The notes: a model not told the origin generated them from the sequence alone. A stretch of 50,897 bases of DNA from Chloroflexota bacterium (GCA_025699005.1 JAILWI010000009.1:1-50897); one strand, 5' to 3'; positions 21,183 through 28,968 are shown, counted from the first letter of the stretch. Translations and numbers: made by a program.

Positions 21183-21700
21183 GGGTCCGACCAGTCCGGG
21201 CCGCCGACGCGCAGCACCTCCTGATTCGCGACCGTGGCCAGGAGATCGGCGATCGAGACGTCCACCCGCAGGTCGGAGCAGTTGCGCCACGGGCGGAGCT
21301 GCGGGTCCAGCTCGGCGATCGGCTCGAGGGCGAAGCGCCGCTCGTGAAGCCTGGGATGCGGCACGATGAGGTCGTGCTCGGTGTCGGTCACGCACTGGCC
21401 GTCGAAGCTGAGGATGTCCAGGTCGATGACCCGCGGTCCCCACCGGCGACCCTGCGGATCACGTCCCAGGGCCAGCTCCAGCCGCTTGAGCTCGTTGAGC
21501 AGGTCGGTGGGCGACAGGTCGGTCTGGAGCTCGAGCGCGGCATTCAGGAATCGAGGCTGGTCGAGCGAGTCACGCGGCGCGCTGTCGTACAGGGACGAGA
21601 CCCCGGCCACCAGGCCGATTCCCCGCAGCTCCGCGACCGCGGCACGGAATGCCACCGCGGGTTCTCCCAGGTTGCCCCCCAGGCCGATGAAGACGCGCAC
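21167..21700 (-). CDS. folK: 6-hydroxymethyl-7,8-dihydropterin pyrophosphokinase
   Basis: This 177-residue protein transfers pyrophosphate from ATP to hydroxymethyl-dihydropterin in folate synthesis. Family motifs: FIGLGGNLGEP at the N-terminus, SSLYDSAP, QPRFLNAALEL, ELALGRDPQGRRWGPRVIDLDIL (pterin- and Mg-binding region) and VPHPRLHERRFAL. The start is GTG at 21700. It is encoded alone: no folP, folB or folE lies beside it, so folate genes appear dispersed in this genome. Its 3' end overlaps the lipoprotein gene tail-to-tail. Confidence 0.95.
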   Translation of the reverse strand: MRVFIGLGGNLGEPAVAFRAAVAELRGIGLVAGVSSLYDSAPRDSLDQPRFLNAALELQTDLSPTDLLNELKRLELALGRDPQGRRWGPRVIDLDILSFDGQCVTDTEHDLIVPHPRLHERRFALEPIAELDPQLRPWRNCSDLRVDVSIADLLATVANQEVLRVGGPDWSDPQSRS

Positions 21701-21834
21701 AGTGCCCGCACTCTAGCCGATTCGCGGTAATCGCCTGATAATCGCCGGGCGCTACGGTCTCTTCGCACCGAGGGCGCTCGCCGCGGGGGGCGCGACGACG
21801 GCATCGGCACTTCTACGCCCAGGAGACCGGTGGT

Positions 21835-24800
21835 TTGTCGGACAGCAAGTACGCCTACCCGCTCATCCTCAACAAGGTGGCGTCGCCGCACTATGCGACC
21901 CCGACCCTGCGGCGCGCGAGGCTGATCGAGTGGCTCGAGTCCGCCTCAGAGTGTCGCGCTGCTGTCATCGCCGCCGACGCCGGGTATGGCAAGACGACGC
22001 TGCTGTGGCAGTGGGAGCGAGAGGCTCGAGTCCCCGTCTACTGGTACAAGCTCGATCGCAGCGATCGCGACTGGACGTTCCACGTCAGCTACCTCATCGA
22101 GGCCATCGGCAAGCGCCACCGTGGGTTCGGGCGCCGTGCCAACTCGATGCTCCAGCAGCTGGGCGGCCCCGGATCGGCTCGGCCGGGTGTCGTCGCCTAC
22201 CTCCTGGCGGAGATGCACGAGCGGCTGACCGAGCCCTGCACCTTCATCATCGACGACTGGCACTACGTCAACGCCGCGACGGAGGTCCGAGGCCTGTGGA
22301 ACCAGATCCTCCGCGACGCGCCGGCGACCTGCCGGTTCATCTTCGCCTCGCGCGTGAAGCCTCGGCTCCAGTTCGCCCGATTCAAGACGCACGCCGGCTA
22401 TGCCGAGCTCCGGACGGATGCGCTTCGCTTCACCGAGGCCGAGATCGAGGAGCTTTTCCGCGACATCTACAACGATCCCCTCGACCCCACCGAGCTCGCC
22501 GAGCTCGAACGCAAGACCGAGGGCTGGGCAGCATCCATCCGGCTAGTCGAGGTCTCCCTACGGCAGCGCACGTCCCCCGAGGAGCGTCGGTCGTTCATCG
22601 TCGGGATTAGCGCGTCTCGCGATAGCGACCTGTTCGAATACCTCGCCGAAGAAGTGCTTGATCAAGAATCCGACGCTACGCGCAACTTCCTTCTCACGAC
22701 TTCCATCCTTCAGCAGATCACGCCTGAGGTCGCGACACGTCTCGCCGGAGTCCAGGATGCTCACGTCGAGCTCCGCGGGCTTGAGCACCGCGGCTTATTC
22801 ACCAGCAGGCTCGACGAAGATCGTTATCGGTATCACAACCTATTTCGGGACTTCCTCCAGCGACGCCTGGCCATCGAGCGCTCAGAACCGGAAGTGGTAG
22901 GACTTCACATCCACGCGGCTTCGTACTTTGAGACGGTCGAGCAATGGCCTGAAGCGATACATCACTACCTCAAGGCAAGTCTCCAGCGACAGGCTGCGAG
23001 GCTGATTGCTAAGCACGGCGAGATGATCGTATCGACGAGCCGCCTTGGGCTTGTCGATCGCTGGCTCGAGCAACTACCGGACGAAACGATCCGCCAGAAC
23101 GCTCGCCTCAACCTCTTGGTCGGCGAAGCAGCCGGAATCCGAGGTGACTGGTCAAGGGCGATTGATGCGCTCGAACGAGCGCGGGGGTACTTTGCGAGGA
23201 AGGGCGATCGGCGCCTTGAAGCCCTGGCCTGCCTAAAACTCAGCTCGCTGTACTCGAACTATGGCGATGTCAGTCGTGCCGCCGAGGTGGCGGACTCTGG
23301 CCTCCGCCTCGCGCCAGATGATGCGGCGATCACACGGCTCAGGCTCAGGGGAAACCTGGCTGTGACACGTGGGCTTCTCTCTGGCTCGCTGAACTCAGTA
23401 GTCGATGAGTGCCACGCCATCGCTAACGAAGCATCTGCATTGGGGCTTGATCACTTCGCAGCTATCGGATACCACAACGCGGGCGGATTGCTAATGAAGA
23501 TGGGACGCATCCGAGAAGCAATTGCCGACCTTGAGACCGCGGCTGGGCATTGGTCAGACACGCCAACGACGCCATTCGGCCATTGGGAGGACTTGGTGGC
23601 GGCGCTAATCGCCGATGATCAGATCGACCGCGCCCGAACCTTGGCCTCCGAGTCTGTACGCCGGACGGCGCCGTGGCCTCGACCCCTTGCCCTGGCCCGG
23701 AGGTCTTATGCGGACGTGGCATTGGCCGAAGGGAAGTTCGCTGAAGCGATCATGATCCTTCGCTTGGCGCTTCAGGACAAGGAGGCACTCGCCAATGCCT
23801 ACGCGCTGATCGCGAGCAGTTTGGTAGAGGCGCTCTTCCTGGCTGGGGCCCGGGCTGAAGAAATTCGAGCTATTCGCGATGCTGTTGAGACTGCCCCTGC
23901 GGTCGACCCGCGCCTCGATGCTGAGGTGGTCGCGGCTGAGGCGATCGCGGTTCATGCACTAACGACATGCACTGGCGGATGTCAGTCTTATGTCTCAAGA
24001 CTCGAAGCCGCGCGCATGCAGGGCGCGAGGTTCTCAGACCTGTCGGCGCGCGTGAAGATTGGAGCTTTGGCCTTCGATCATCGCGCCATCGGCCCGAAAC
24101 GTGCTGCTTGGGCCGCGCTTGAGGAAGCCGTGCGTGAGGGATTTGGGCGGCCCTTGAGATGGTGGTCGCGATACTTTGGTCCGCACGCCTATCTGGCATT
24201 GGCACTACCGGCAGGCGGGGACCTCATCCGTCGGCTCGCGGCGGCAGACCCGGACGGATGGCGCGGTGCGCTCACGGATGTACTTCCACGCGCCAGCGGA
24301 ATTGATCGCGAGATCCTGCTAAACACCATCGCGCGGCACGCCACCCGCGACAGCATTCGAGCTCTTAGGGAGGTACCTGGGGAAGACGTCAGCGCAGCCT
24401 ACCGAAGCCTCAGGCGGGCCCATGCATCTCGGCTGTTCCTAAGAACGCTTGGCGGGATATCTCTGCACCGAGGCGGATGGGATGGACCGTCCATCGCCAT
24501 CGAGAAGCGGCGGATTCGTGCATTGCTCGCCGTTCTAGCCGCCTACAAGCACACGTCCCTAACACGCGAGCTGGCGGTTGACCTGTTGTGGCCAGACTCC
24601 GACGGCGATAGCGCTATCAACAACCTCAACCAGACTGTCTTCCAGCTTCGACGCGTGCTCGATCCGAGCTACCAGCAGGGAGACAGTCCTGAGTACATCC
24701 TGAGCTCGTCGGAGCAGATCAGATTTACTGACGACCTTGTGCGCGTGGATCTCGAGGAGATCAGAGGTCTGACCCAGCGTCTAGCCGGCCTGACGTGGAC

Positions 24801-25170
24801 AGGCCGACAGAAGGTCGCATCACGCGTAATTTCACTCGTCCGCGGACCGTTTCTCGCGGACATGCCATACGAAACTTGGGCCTCGACACTCCAAGTCGCA
24901 CTTCACAATGAGATTCGCGCCAAGTTGCTACCTATCGCTCTCGATGCGACCGCATATGACCTTCAAGTCTCCACAGACGCCGCGAGCGCTCTCATCACGC
25001 TCGACCCGTACGACGAGACCGCGACTCTCGCCTTGGCGGATGGACTGCGCAGATCGGGACGAAATAGGGCGGCACACGATCTCTTGAGGCGGTACGCCGA
25101 GCTGATTGAAGGAGATCTCAGCGAGGGGCCAGCACTCCAATCAGTTCGCGACGCGCCGTCTGAAGCGTAG
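21835..25170 (+). CDS. MalT-like STAND ATPase / TPR / winged-helix-BTAD transcriptional regulator
   Basis: This 1111-residue protein begins at TTG 21835. An N-terminal STAND-type NTPase carries Walker A DAGYGKTT (K53) and a CTFIIDDWHYVN Walker B-like segment (about 135-146). A helical, TPR-like middle follows (about 390-800, repeats such as WPEAIHHYL, WSRAIDALERARGYF, IREAIADLETAAGHW). The C-terminus has an OmpR-type winged helix from about 866 (FLRTLGGISLH, LAVDLLWPD, NNLNQTVFQLRRVLDP) and a BTAD domain (about 965-1100). Such proteins are ligand-gated activators: the TPR or ATPase part senses a signal and oligomerises, and the winged helix binds DNA. Unlike MalT there is no LuxR HTH. Composition shifts from strongly GC3-rich to more mixed codons near 22550. 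The signal is unknown; the short peptide downstream is a candidate. Confidence 0.9.
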   Translation: MSDSKYAYPLILNKVASPHYATPTLRRARLIEWLESASECRAAVIAADAGYGKTTLLWQWEREARVPVYWYKLDRSDRDWTFHVSYLIEAIGKRHRGFGRRANSMLQQLGGPGSARPGVVAYLLAEMHERLTEPCTFIIDDWHYVNAATEVRGLWNQILRDAPATCRFIFASRVKPRLQFARFKTHAGYAELRTDALRFTEAEIEELFRDIYNDPLDPTELAELERKTEGWAASIRLVEVSLRQRTSPEERRSFIVGISASRDSDLFEYLAEEVLDQESDATRNFLLTTSILQQITPEVATRLAGVQDAHVELRGLEHRGLFTSRLDEDRYRYHNLFRDFLQRRLAIERSEPEVVGLHIHAASYFETVEQWPEAIHHYLKASLQRQAARLIAKHGEMIVSTSRLGLVDRWLEQLPDETIRQNARLNLLVGEAAGIRGDWSRAIDALERARGYFARKGDRRLEALACLKLSSLYSNYGDVSRAAEVADSGLRLAPDDAAITRLRLRGNLAVTRGLLSGSLNSVVDECHAIANEASALGLDHFAAIGYHNAGGLLMKMGRIREAIADLETAAGHWSDTPTTPFGHWEDLVAALIADDQIDRARTLASESVRRTAPWPRPLALARRSYADVALAEGKFAEAIMILRLALQDKEALANAYALIASSLVEALFLAGARAEEIRAIRDAVETAPAVDPRLDAEVVAAEAIAVHALTTCTGGCQSYVSRLEAARMQGARFSDLSARVKIGALAFDHRAIGPKRAAWAALEEAVREGFGRPLRWWSRYFGPHAYLALALPAGGDLIRRLAAADPDGWRGALTDVLPRASGIDREILLNTIARHATRDSIRALREVPGEDVSAAYRSLRRAHASRLFLRTLGGISLHRGGWDGPSIAIEKRRIRALLAVLAAYKHTSLTRELAVDLLWPDSDGDSAINNLNQTVFQLRRVLDPSYQQGDSPEYILSSSEQIRFTDDLVRVDLEEIRGLTQRLAGLTWTGRQKVASRVISLVRGPFLADMPYETWASTLQVALHNEIRAKLLPIALDATAYDLQVSTDAASALITLDPYDETATLALADGLRRSGRNRAAHDLLRRYAELIEGDLSEGPALQSVRDAPSEA

Positions 25171-25219
25171 ATCAGTCAAATATGAGTGGACCATGTGCCT
25201 CAAGGCGGCAGTCTGGGGG

Positions 25220-25247
25220 TTGACTTCTGTGCGCTGGCCGCTAGAGT
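25220..25247 (+). promoter_or_regulatory. Sigma70-like promoter upstream of the peptide/HD-GYP genes
   Basis: TTGACT at 25220-25225 (5/6 match to TTGACA) and TAGAGT at 25242-25247 (4/6) are separated by 16 bases. The start of transcription would fall near 25254, inside the palindrome cluster, about 210 bases before the peptide ATG. Confidence 0.5.
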
Positions 25248-25274
25248 ACCCCTACCGGTAGTACTTTGGTACTC
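25244..25274. promoter_or_regulatory. Nested palindromes overlapping the promoter (operator candidate)
   Basis: GAGTACC at 25244-25250 is the exact reverse complement of GGTACTC at 25268-25274. Between them sits CTACCGGTAG at 25252-25261, a perfect ten-base palindrome, and AGTAC/GTACT arms also flank TTTG. The outer left arm overlaps the -10 region, so a dimeric regulator here could block or activate transcription. Protein partner is unknown; the adjacent BTAD regulator is the obvious candidate. Confidence 0.45.
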
Positions 25275-25346
25275 CGGGCCATACCGTGGGACGCCGTGAT
25301 CCGTCAGCTGAAATTGGGCACTTAGGCTGGCGGGGAGCAGGTAGTG

Positions 25347-25381
25347 CAACCGACCGTTCCGTCACAGGAGTGTGTCGGTTG
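25347..25381 (+). other. Leader hairpin, possible attenuator or regulator-gene terminator
   Basis: CAACCGAC at 25347-25354 pairs perfectly with GTCGGTTG at 25374-25381 around a 19-base loop that itself can pair TCC with GGA. The downstream sequence TTTGCAGTCTT is moderately T-rich. It could terminate transcription of the BTAD gene or act as an attenuator in the leader of the peptide gene. Confidence 0.45.
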
Positions 25382-25414
25382 TTTGCAGTCTTGTACAGAA
25401 GAGGGCACCTTCTG

Positions 25415-25444
25415 ATGCAGAGAGAATTCGTCAAGGGCTGGTAA
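25415..25444 (+). CDS. Nine-residue ORF ending Lys-Gly-Trp (leader peptide or peptide relic)
   Basis: The frame reads MQREFVKGW then TAA. In the same frame a GTG at 25370 would give a 24-residue version ending identically. The C-terminal basic-Gly-Trp-stop matches that of the 32-residue peptide ORF 120 bases downstream, and both end on the identical DNA GGCTGGTAA. No convincing ribosome-binding site precedes the ATG. It could be a leader peptide, a diverged duplicate of the signalling peptide, or chance. Expression is not shown. Confidence 0.25.
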   Translation: MQREFVKGW

Positions 25445-25464
25445 CAGCTTCCGAGGTAGTCAGC

Positions 25465-25563
25465 ATGCGATCACGCATCGTGCGTATCGGCTCGCTGATG
25501 TCAGCCCTGGTCACCCTCGCGTCACTCGCCTTGGCGGGTGGAGCGAGCTTCCGAGGCTGGTAA
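25465..25563 (+). CDS. Short exported peptide ending GGASFRGW (signal-peptide candidate)
   Basis: This 32-residue ORF starts at ATG 25465, seven bases after GAGGT (25453-25457), a good ribosome-binding site. The layout is that of a secreted pheromone precursor: Met plus four basic residues in the first seven (MRSRIVR), a 15-residue hydrophobic core (SLMSALVTLASLALA), an Ala-x-Ala-type cleavage region, and a short tail GGASFRGW. An in-frame GTG at 25372 would add 31 residues, but its AGGAG lies one base away, which is too close. It sits between a TPR/BTAD regulator and an HD-GYP enzyme, separated from the latter by a 32-base hairpin spacer. I know no named family. A peptide that is exported and sensed is inference; a chance ORF is the alternative. 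Confidence 0.5.
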   Translation: MRSRIVRIGSLMSALVTLASLALAGGASFRGW

Positions 25564-25595
25564 GAGGTCGTGGTAGACTCCGGTCGCTCGACCTC
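25564..25595 (+). promoter_or_regulatory. Hairpin between the peptide stop and the HD-GYP start
   Basis: GAGGTCG at 25564-25570 is the exact reverse complement of CGACCTC at 25589-25595. The right arm directly abuts the GTG start of the HD-GYP gene. There is no free Shine-Dalgarno there, so folding could hide the start and make its translation depend on ribosomes finishing the peptide ORF. Confidence 0.4.
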
Positions 25596-27023
25596 GTGAC
25601 GAAGCCGGTGAATACCAACGTTATCCGCCTCATACTTGTAACGGTAGCCGCCGCAGTTCTCGTAATTGCGGCGGCTTCGTTGCTATTCCCCATCCGTCCG
25701 GAGATCGGCGGAGTGACGGGAATCGTCTACTGGACGGCCGCGACACTGCTCGCCAGTGCAATGCCGATCAAGCTGCCCCGCGGAACGGTCGTGTCCGTGG
25801 CGTCCGCGCCCATCCTCGCGGCAATGATCCTCGGCGGGCCACTCGCAGCGGCGATTGTGAGCTTCGTCGGCACAACGGACGAACGAGAGATCCGAGGTCA
25901 GGTGCCGTGGTACGGCACGCTGTACAACCACTCGTCGGCCATCATCTCGGTCGGCGTTGCGGGCATTTTCTTTGACCTCCTGAGCGGGACGCCACTCGGT
26001 GATGAGCCGATCGCTCTCTTCGTGCTGGCCCTCGTCGCAAGCGCCATCTTCCTCAGTCTGAACTGGTTCCTCGCTGTTCTCGCTGTCTCAATTCGAACCG
26101 ACGCTTCCATTCGCTTGGTATGGGCGCAGGACGTGTCGGGGGTGGCGGCGAACCTCATCGGCCTGGCACCGCTGGCGTGGCTCATGGCGCTCGTGTTCCA
26201 GCTCCCGAACGGCATCGGCTGGTGGGCGACCCCACTGTTCGTGGTCCCGCTCTTCACCACCCGGCTGGCGTACGCCCGGTACGTCGAGACGCGGCTCCTC
26301 TTCGAGCAGACGATCCAGGCACTGTCGAAGGCGGTCGACGCGCGCGACAACTACACGCGAAACCACTCGAGCCGAGTGAGCCACATCTCGGAGGCGATGG
26401 CGCGGGTCATGCGGCTGCCGGAGCCGGAGATCGAGAAGATCACGTGGGCCGCGCTGCTCCACGACATCGGCAAGATCGGCATCCGCGACAACGTGCTGCT
26501 CAAGGAGGGCCCGCTGGACAAGGCGGAGCGCATCCTGATGAACCAGCACCCGGAGATCGGGGCCGAGATCGTGCGACCGGCGACACAGCTGGCCGGCGAG
26601 GCGCCGCTCATCCTGGCCCATCACGAGTGGTTCAACGGGTCCGGATACCCCGGTGGCGTCGAGGCGCTCGACATCCCGCTCGGCGCGCGGATCATGACGA
26701 TCGCGGACGCCTACGAGGCGATGACGAGCTCGCGTCCGTATCGAAAGATCCCGCTCACCCACGAGCAGGCCGTCGACCAGCTCGAGAAGTTCGCCGGCAT
26801 CCAGTTCGACCCCGACATCGTGCCCATCCTGGTGAACCTGGATCGCAGCATCCTGGACCGGCCGCCGGACCGCCCGGACGAGCTGCCGACCATGCGACAC
26901 CAGCCGGATCCGCGCGACCACGACGATCCGCCGGAGGACGAGCGCATCGTCGCCGCCAAGCCGCCCCCTGCGGCCGATGGTCCCCCATCGAGGCCCGCGT
27001 TGGCCTCGGACGATGTTCCTTAG
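25596..27023 (+). CDS. Membrane-anchored HD-GYP cyclic-di-GMP phosphodiesterase
   Basis: This 475-residue protein has an N-terminal membrane sensor module of about six helices (residues 8-210, including VTVAAAVLVIAAASLLF and LFVLALVASAIFLSLNWFL) and a cytoplasmic HD-GYP domain (about 235-400). The metal-binding HD pair is H289-D290 in LLHDIGKIG, and HHEWFNGSGYPGG at 342-354 gives the GYP signature. HD-GYP enzymes hydrolyse cyclic-di-GMP to GMP, lowering the messenger that promotes sessile life. An acidic, proline-rich tail ends the protein. GTG 25596 is the first start, but GTG 25608 is equally possible; both lack a strong ribosome site. A 10-bp hairpin (25646-25676) lies in its early codons. 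It overlaps the next gene by 11 bases. Confidence 0.9.
   Translation: MTKPVNTNVIRLILVTVAAAVLVIAAASLLFPIRPEIGGVTGIVYWTAATLLASAMPIKLPRGTVVSVASAPILAAMILGGPLAAAIVSFVGTTDEREIRGQVPWYGTLYNHSSAIISVGVAGIFFDLLSGTPLGDEPIALFVLALVASAIFLSLNWFLAVLAVSIRTDASIRLVWAQDVSGVAANLIGLAPLAWLMALVFQLPNGIGWWATPLFVVPLFTTRLAYARYVETRLLFEQTIQALSKAVDARDNYTRNHSSRVSHISEAMARVMRLPEPEIEKITWAALLHDIGKIGIRDNVLLKEGPLDKAERILMNQHPEIGAEIVRPATQLAGEAPLILAHHEWFNGSGYPGGVEALDIPLGARIMTIADAYEAMTSSRPYRKIPLTHEQAVDQLEKFAGIQFDPDIVPILVNLDRSILDRPPDRPDELPTMRHQPDPRDHDDPPEDERIVAAKPPPAADGPPSRPALASDDVP
25646..25676 (+). other. Perfect 10-bp hairpin inside the first codons of the HD-GYP gene
   Basis: AGCCGCCGCA at 25646-25655 pairs perfectly with TGCGGCGGCT at 25667-25676 around an 11-base loop. 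It lies 50 bases into the coding region, within the first membrane helix. Repeated Ala codons could create it by chance, but the exact ten-base match and the T-rich bases after it (TCGTTGCTATT) make an attenuator possible. Confidence 0.35.
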
Positions 27024-28935
27024 CGCGATCGCGCTCGCGCTGATCGTCGGCGCACTGGCCGGGGGCGCGTTTCCGAGGCTGGCCGAGCTCCGCCTCAAGT
27101 GGTCGGTGCTCCTCTTCGTGGCTCTCGGGCTCCGCCTCCTGGTGGGGGTCAGCCGCGAGACCGGCATCGGCGCGGACATCCCTGCCGGTCCGGCCTTCAT
27201 CGCCGCCTACGGCCTGATCTTCGCCTGGCTCTGGATGAACTGGCGCGTGCCGGGACTCCAGATCGCGTCGGTCGGCATCGGCGCGAACATGCTCGCCGTC
27301 CTGGTGAACCAGGGTCAGATGCCGATCTGGTCCGCCGCCTTCTTCTCGGCCGGCTTCACGGAGGCGGATATCGCCAATGACGCGTTCCACTTCCTCCTGA
27401 GGACCGATACGATCGCCGGCTTCGTCGCCGCCGGCGGCCTGTTCGGCGACGTGATCCCGCTGCCGGTCCCCTTCATCCGGGACGTGGTGAGCATCGGCGA
27501 CATGCTCCTGGCGCTCGGGATCGCCTGGGCCATCGTCTACTCGATGACGCGAGCCGAGGCACCCTCGCGTCGCGGGTTCGCGCTCGGGCAGGCGCCGATG
27601 CGCCAGTCGGCCGCGGGGACGTTCCAGTCCGGGTTGGCATACGCGCAGGCATCGGCCATCCCCGCGGAAGCGGGTGCCGTGACGGCCGGTGGCGTCGCCG
27701 TCCCGCGATCCCAGTCGCCGTACCTGCGGCTGGTTCGCAACCGCAATTTCTCGCTCCTGTGGATGGGCCAGCTCATCTCGCTGCTCGGCGACCGCATCCA
27801 CATCATCGCCCTCGGCGCGCTCGTCGCCACGCGCGGGTCGGCGCTCGAGGTCGGGCTGACGTTCGCGGCGACCGCCGTCCCGAGCGTCGTGCTGGGTCCG
27901 CTGGCCGGCGTCCTGGTGGACCGCTGGGACCGGCGCGTCACGATGATCGCCTGCGACGTCGTGCGAGCCGTGCTCGTGCTATCGGTGCCGTTCGCGTTCG
28001 AGATCCACATCGGGCTCGTGTACCTGGCCGCCTTCATGATCGCCACGGTGACCCTGCTCTTCCGCCCGGCCAAGACCGCCGTGGTGCCGTCGATCGTCGA
28101 AGAACGGGATCTCGTGACGGCGAACTCCGCGATGTCGGTGCCGGAGACTGCGGCCGACCTGCTCGGCTTCCCGATTGCCGGGCTCATCGTGACCGCCCTG
28201 AGCTCGGTCATCGGCACCGCGTTCGTGCTCGACGCGGGGACGTACATCGTCTCCGCGGTCCTCATCTGGGCGATGATCATCCCGCGCCAGGTGGAGGCAC
28301 CGGCCGAGCGCTTGTCCGTGTCCAGCGTGTGGCGCGAGATGCGCGAGGGCTTCGCATTCCTGTGGAGCGAGGCGGCCCTGCTGTCGAACACGCTGCTGTC
28401 GACGGTCGCGCAGGTGGCGGTCGGCGCCGAGATCGTGGTCTCGCTGCTCTACGCGCGGGACGTCGTGGACCGCGGCGGCATGAGCTTCGAGCAGATGTAC
28501 TCGCTGCTCCTCACGGCGATCGCGGTCGGGAGCGTCGTGGCCGGCGTGGCCGTCGGAGCAGTCGGGGCGCGGCTGCCGAAGGGTCCGCTCGTCATCGCCG
28601 GGTTCATCGGCATGGGGGTGTCGCTGGCGATTGCCGGGCTGGTGACGCACCCGATCCTCGCCATCATCGCCTTCTTCTTCACCGGCGCCATGAACATGCT
28701 GTTCATCATTCCAACGGTCACGCTGTTCCAGCAGCGGACTCCGCAGCGGCTCATGGGACGTGTCGTCTCGAGCCGGCAGGCGCTCGTCTTCGGATCGATC
28801 GCCGCGTCGATGGCGCTCTCCGGCTGGCTGGCCGGCATCCTGGGGCCGGCCACCGTGCTCGTCGTGAGCGGCGCGATCTGCGCCGGCGCCGGCGTCATCG
28901 GGATCGGGATCCCGTCGATGCGCACGGTGCGATGA
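27013..28935 (+). CDS. DUF5317-MFS fusion membrane protein
   Basis: This 640-residue protein joins a DUF5317-like N-terminal membrane region (about 1-185; WSVLLFVALGLRLLVG, VNQGQMPIWSAAFF, DVIPLPVPFIRDVVSIGDML) to a complete MFS transporter (about 240-640; NFSLLWMGQLISLLGDRIH, FRPAKTAVVPSIVEERDL, the MFS signature GVLVDRWDRR). A flexible linker lies between. The MFS half resembles MFS_3/macrolide-exporter-type proteins; its substrate is unknown. I chose ATG 27013, which overlaps the HD-GYP stop by 11 bases (translational coupling), over an upstream ATG at 26977 that would sit deeper in the HD-GYP gene. Coupling suggests the transporter is co-regulated with the cyclic-di-GMP enzyme. Confidence 0.85.
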   Translation: MFLSAIALALIVGALAGGAFPRLAELRLKWSVLLFVALGLRLLVGVSRETGIGADIPAGPAFIAAYGLIFAWLWMNWRVPGLQIASVGIGANMLAVLVNQGQMPIWSAAFFSAGFTEADIANDAFHFLLRTDTIAGFVAAGGLFGDVIPLPVPFIRDVVSIGDMLLALGIAWAIVYSMTRAEAPSRRGFALGQAPMRQSAAGTFQSGLAYAQASAIPAEAGAVTAGGVAVPRSQSPYLRLVRNRNFSLLWMGQLISLLGDRIHIIALGALVATRGSALEVGLTFAATAVPSVVLGPLAGVLVDRWDRRVTMIACDVVRAVLVLSVPFAFEIHIGLVYLAAFMIATVTLLFRPAKTAVVPSIVEERDLVTANSAMSVPETAADLLGFPIAGLIVTALSSVIGTAFVLDAGTYIVSAVLIWAMIIPRQVEAPAERLSVSSVWREMREGFAFLWSEAALLSNTLLSTVAQVAVGAEIVVSLLYARDVVDRGGMSFEQMYSLLLTAIAVGSVVAGVAVGAVGARLPKGPLVIAGFIGMGVSLAIAGLVTHPILAIIAFFFTGAMNMLFIIPTVTLFQQRTPQRLMGRVVSSRQALVFGSIAASMALSGWLAGILGPATVLVVSGAICAGAGVIGIGIPSMRTVR

Positions 28936-28968
28936 GGTGAACGGACGATCTGCTACCCTTCGCGCGCC

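Larger units (their letters stand above)
25171..25464 (+). promoter_or_regulatory. Structured intergenic leader between the BTAD regulator and the peptide ORF
   Basis: About 290 bases hold no long gene. They contain a promoter-like element at 25220-25247, nested palindromes at 25244-25274, a perfect 8-bp hairpin at 25347-25381, and a nine-codon ORF at 25415-25444. The local GC content is lower than in most of the window. It resembles a regulated leader and not simple spacer; the individual elements are listed separately. Confidence 0.5.

Noticed and set aside
25250..25420. Cyclic-di-GMP riboswitch upstream of the HD-GYP gene
   Set aside because: I looked for the GEMM core (conserved CGCAAAGCC-type and GGTAG-type loops) and did not find it. 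Only generic hairpins are present.
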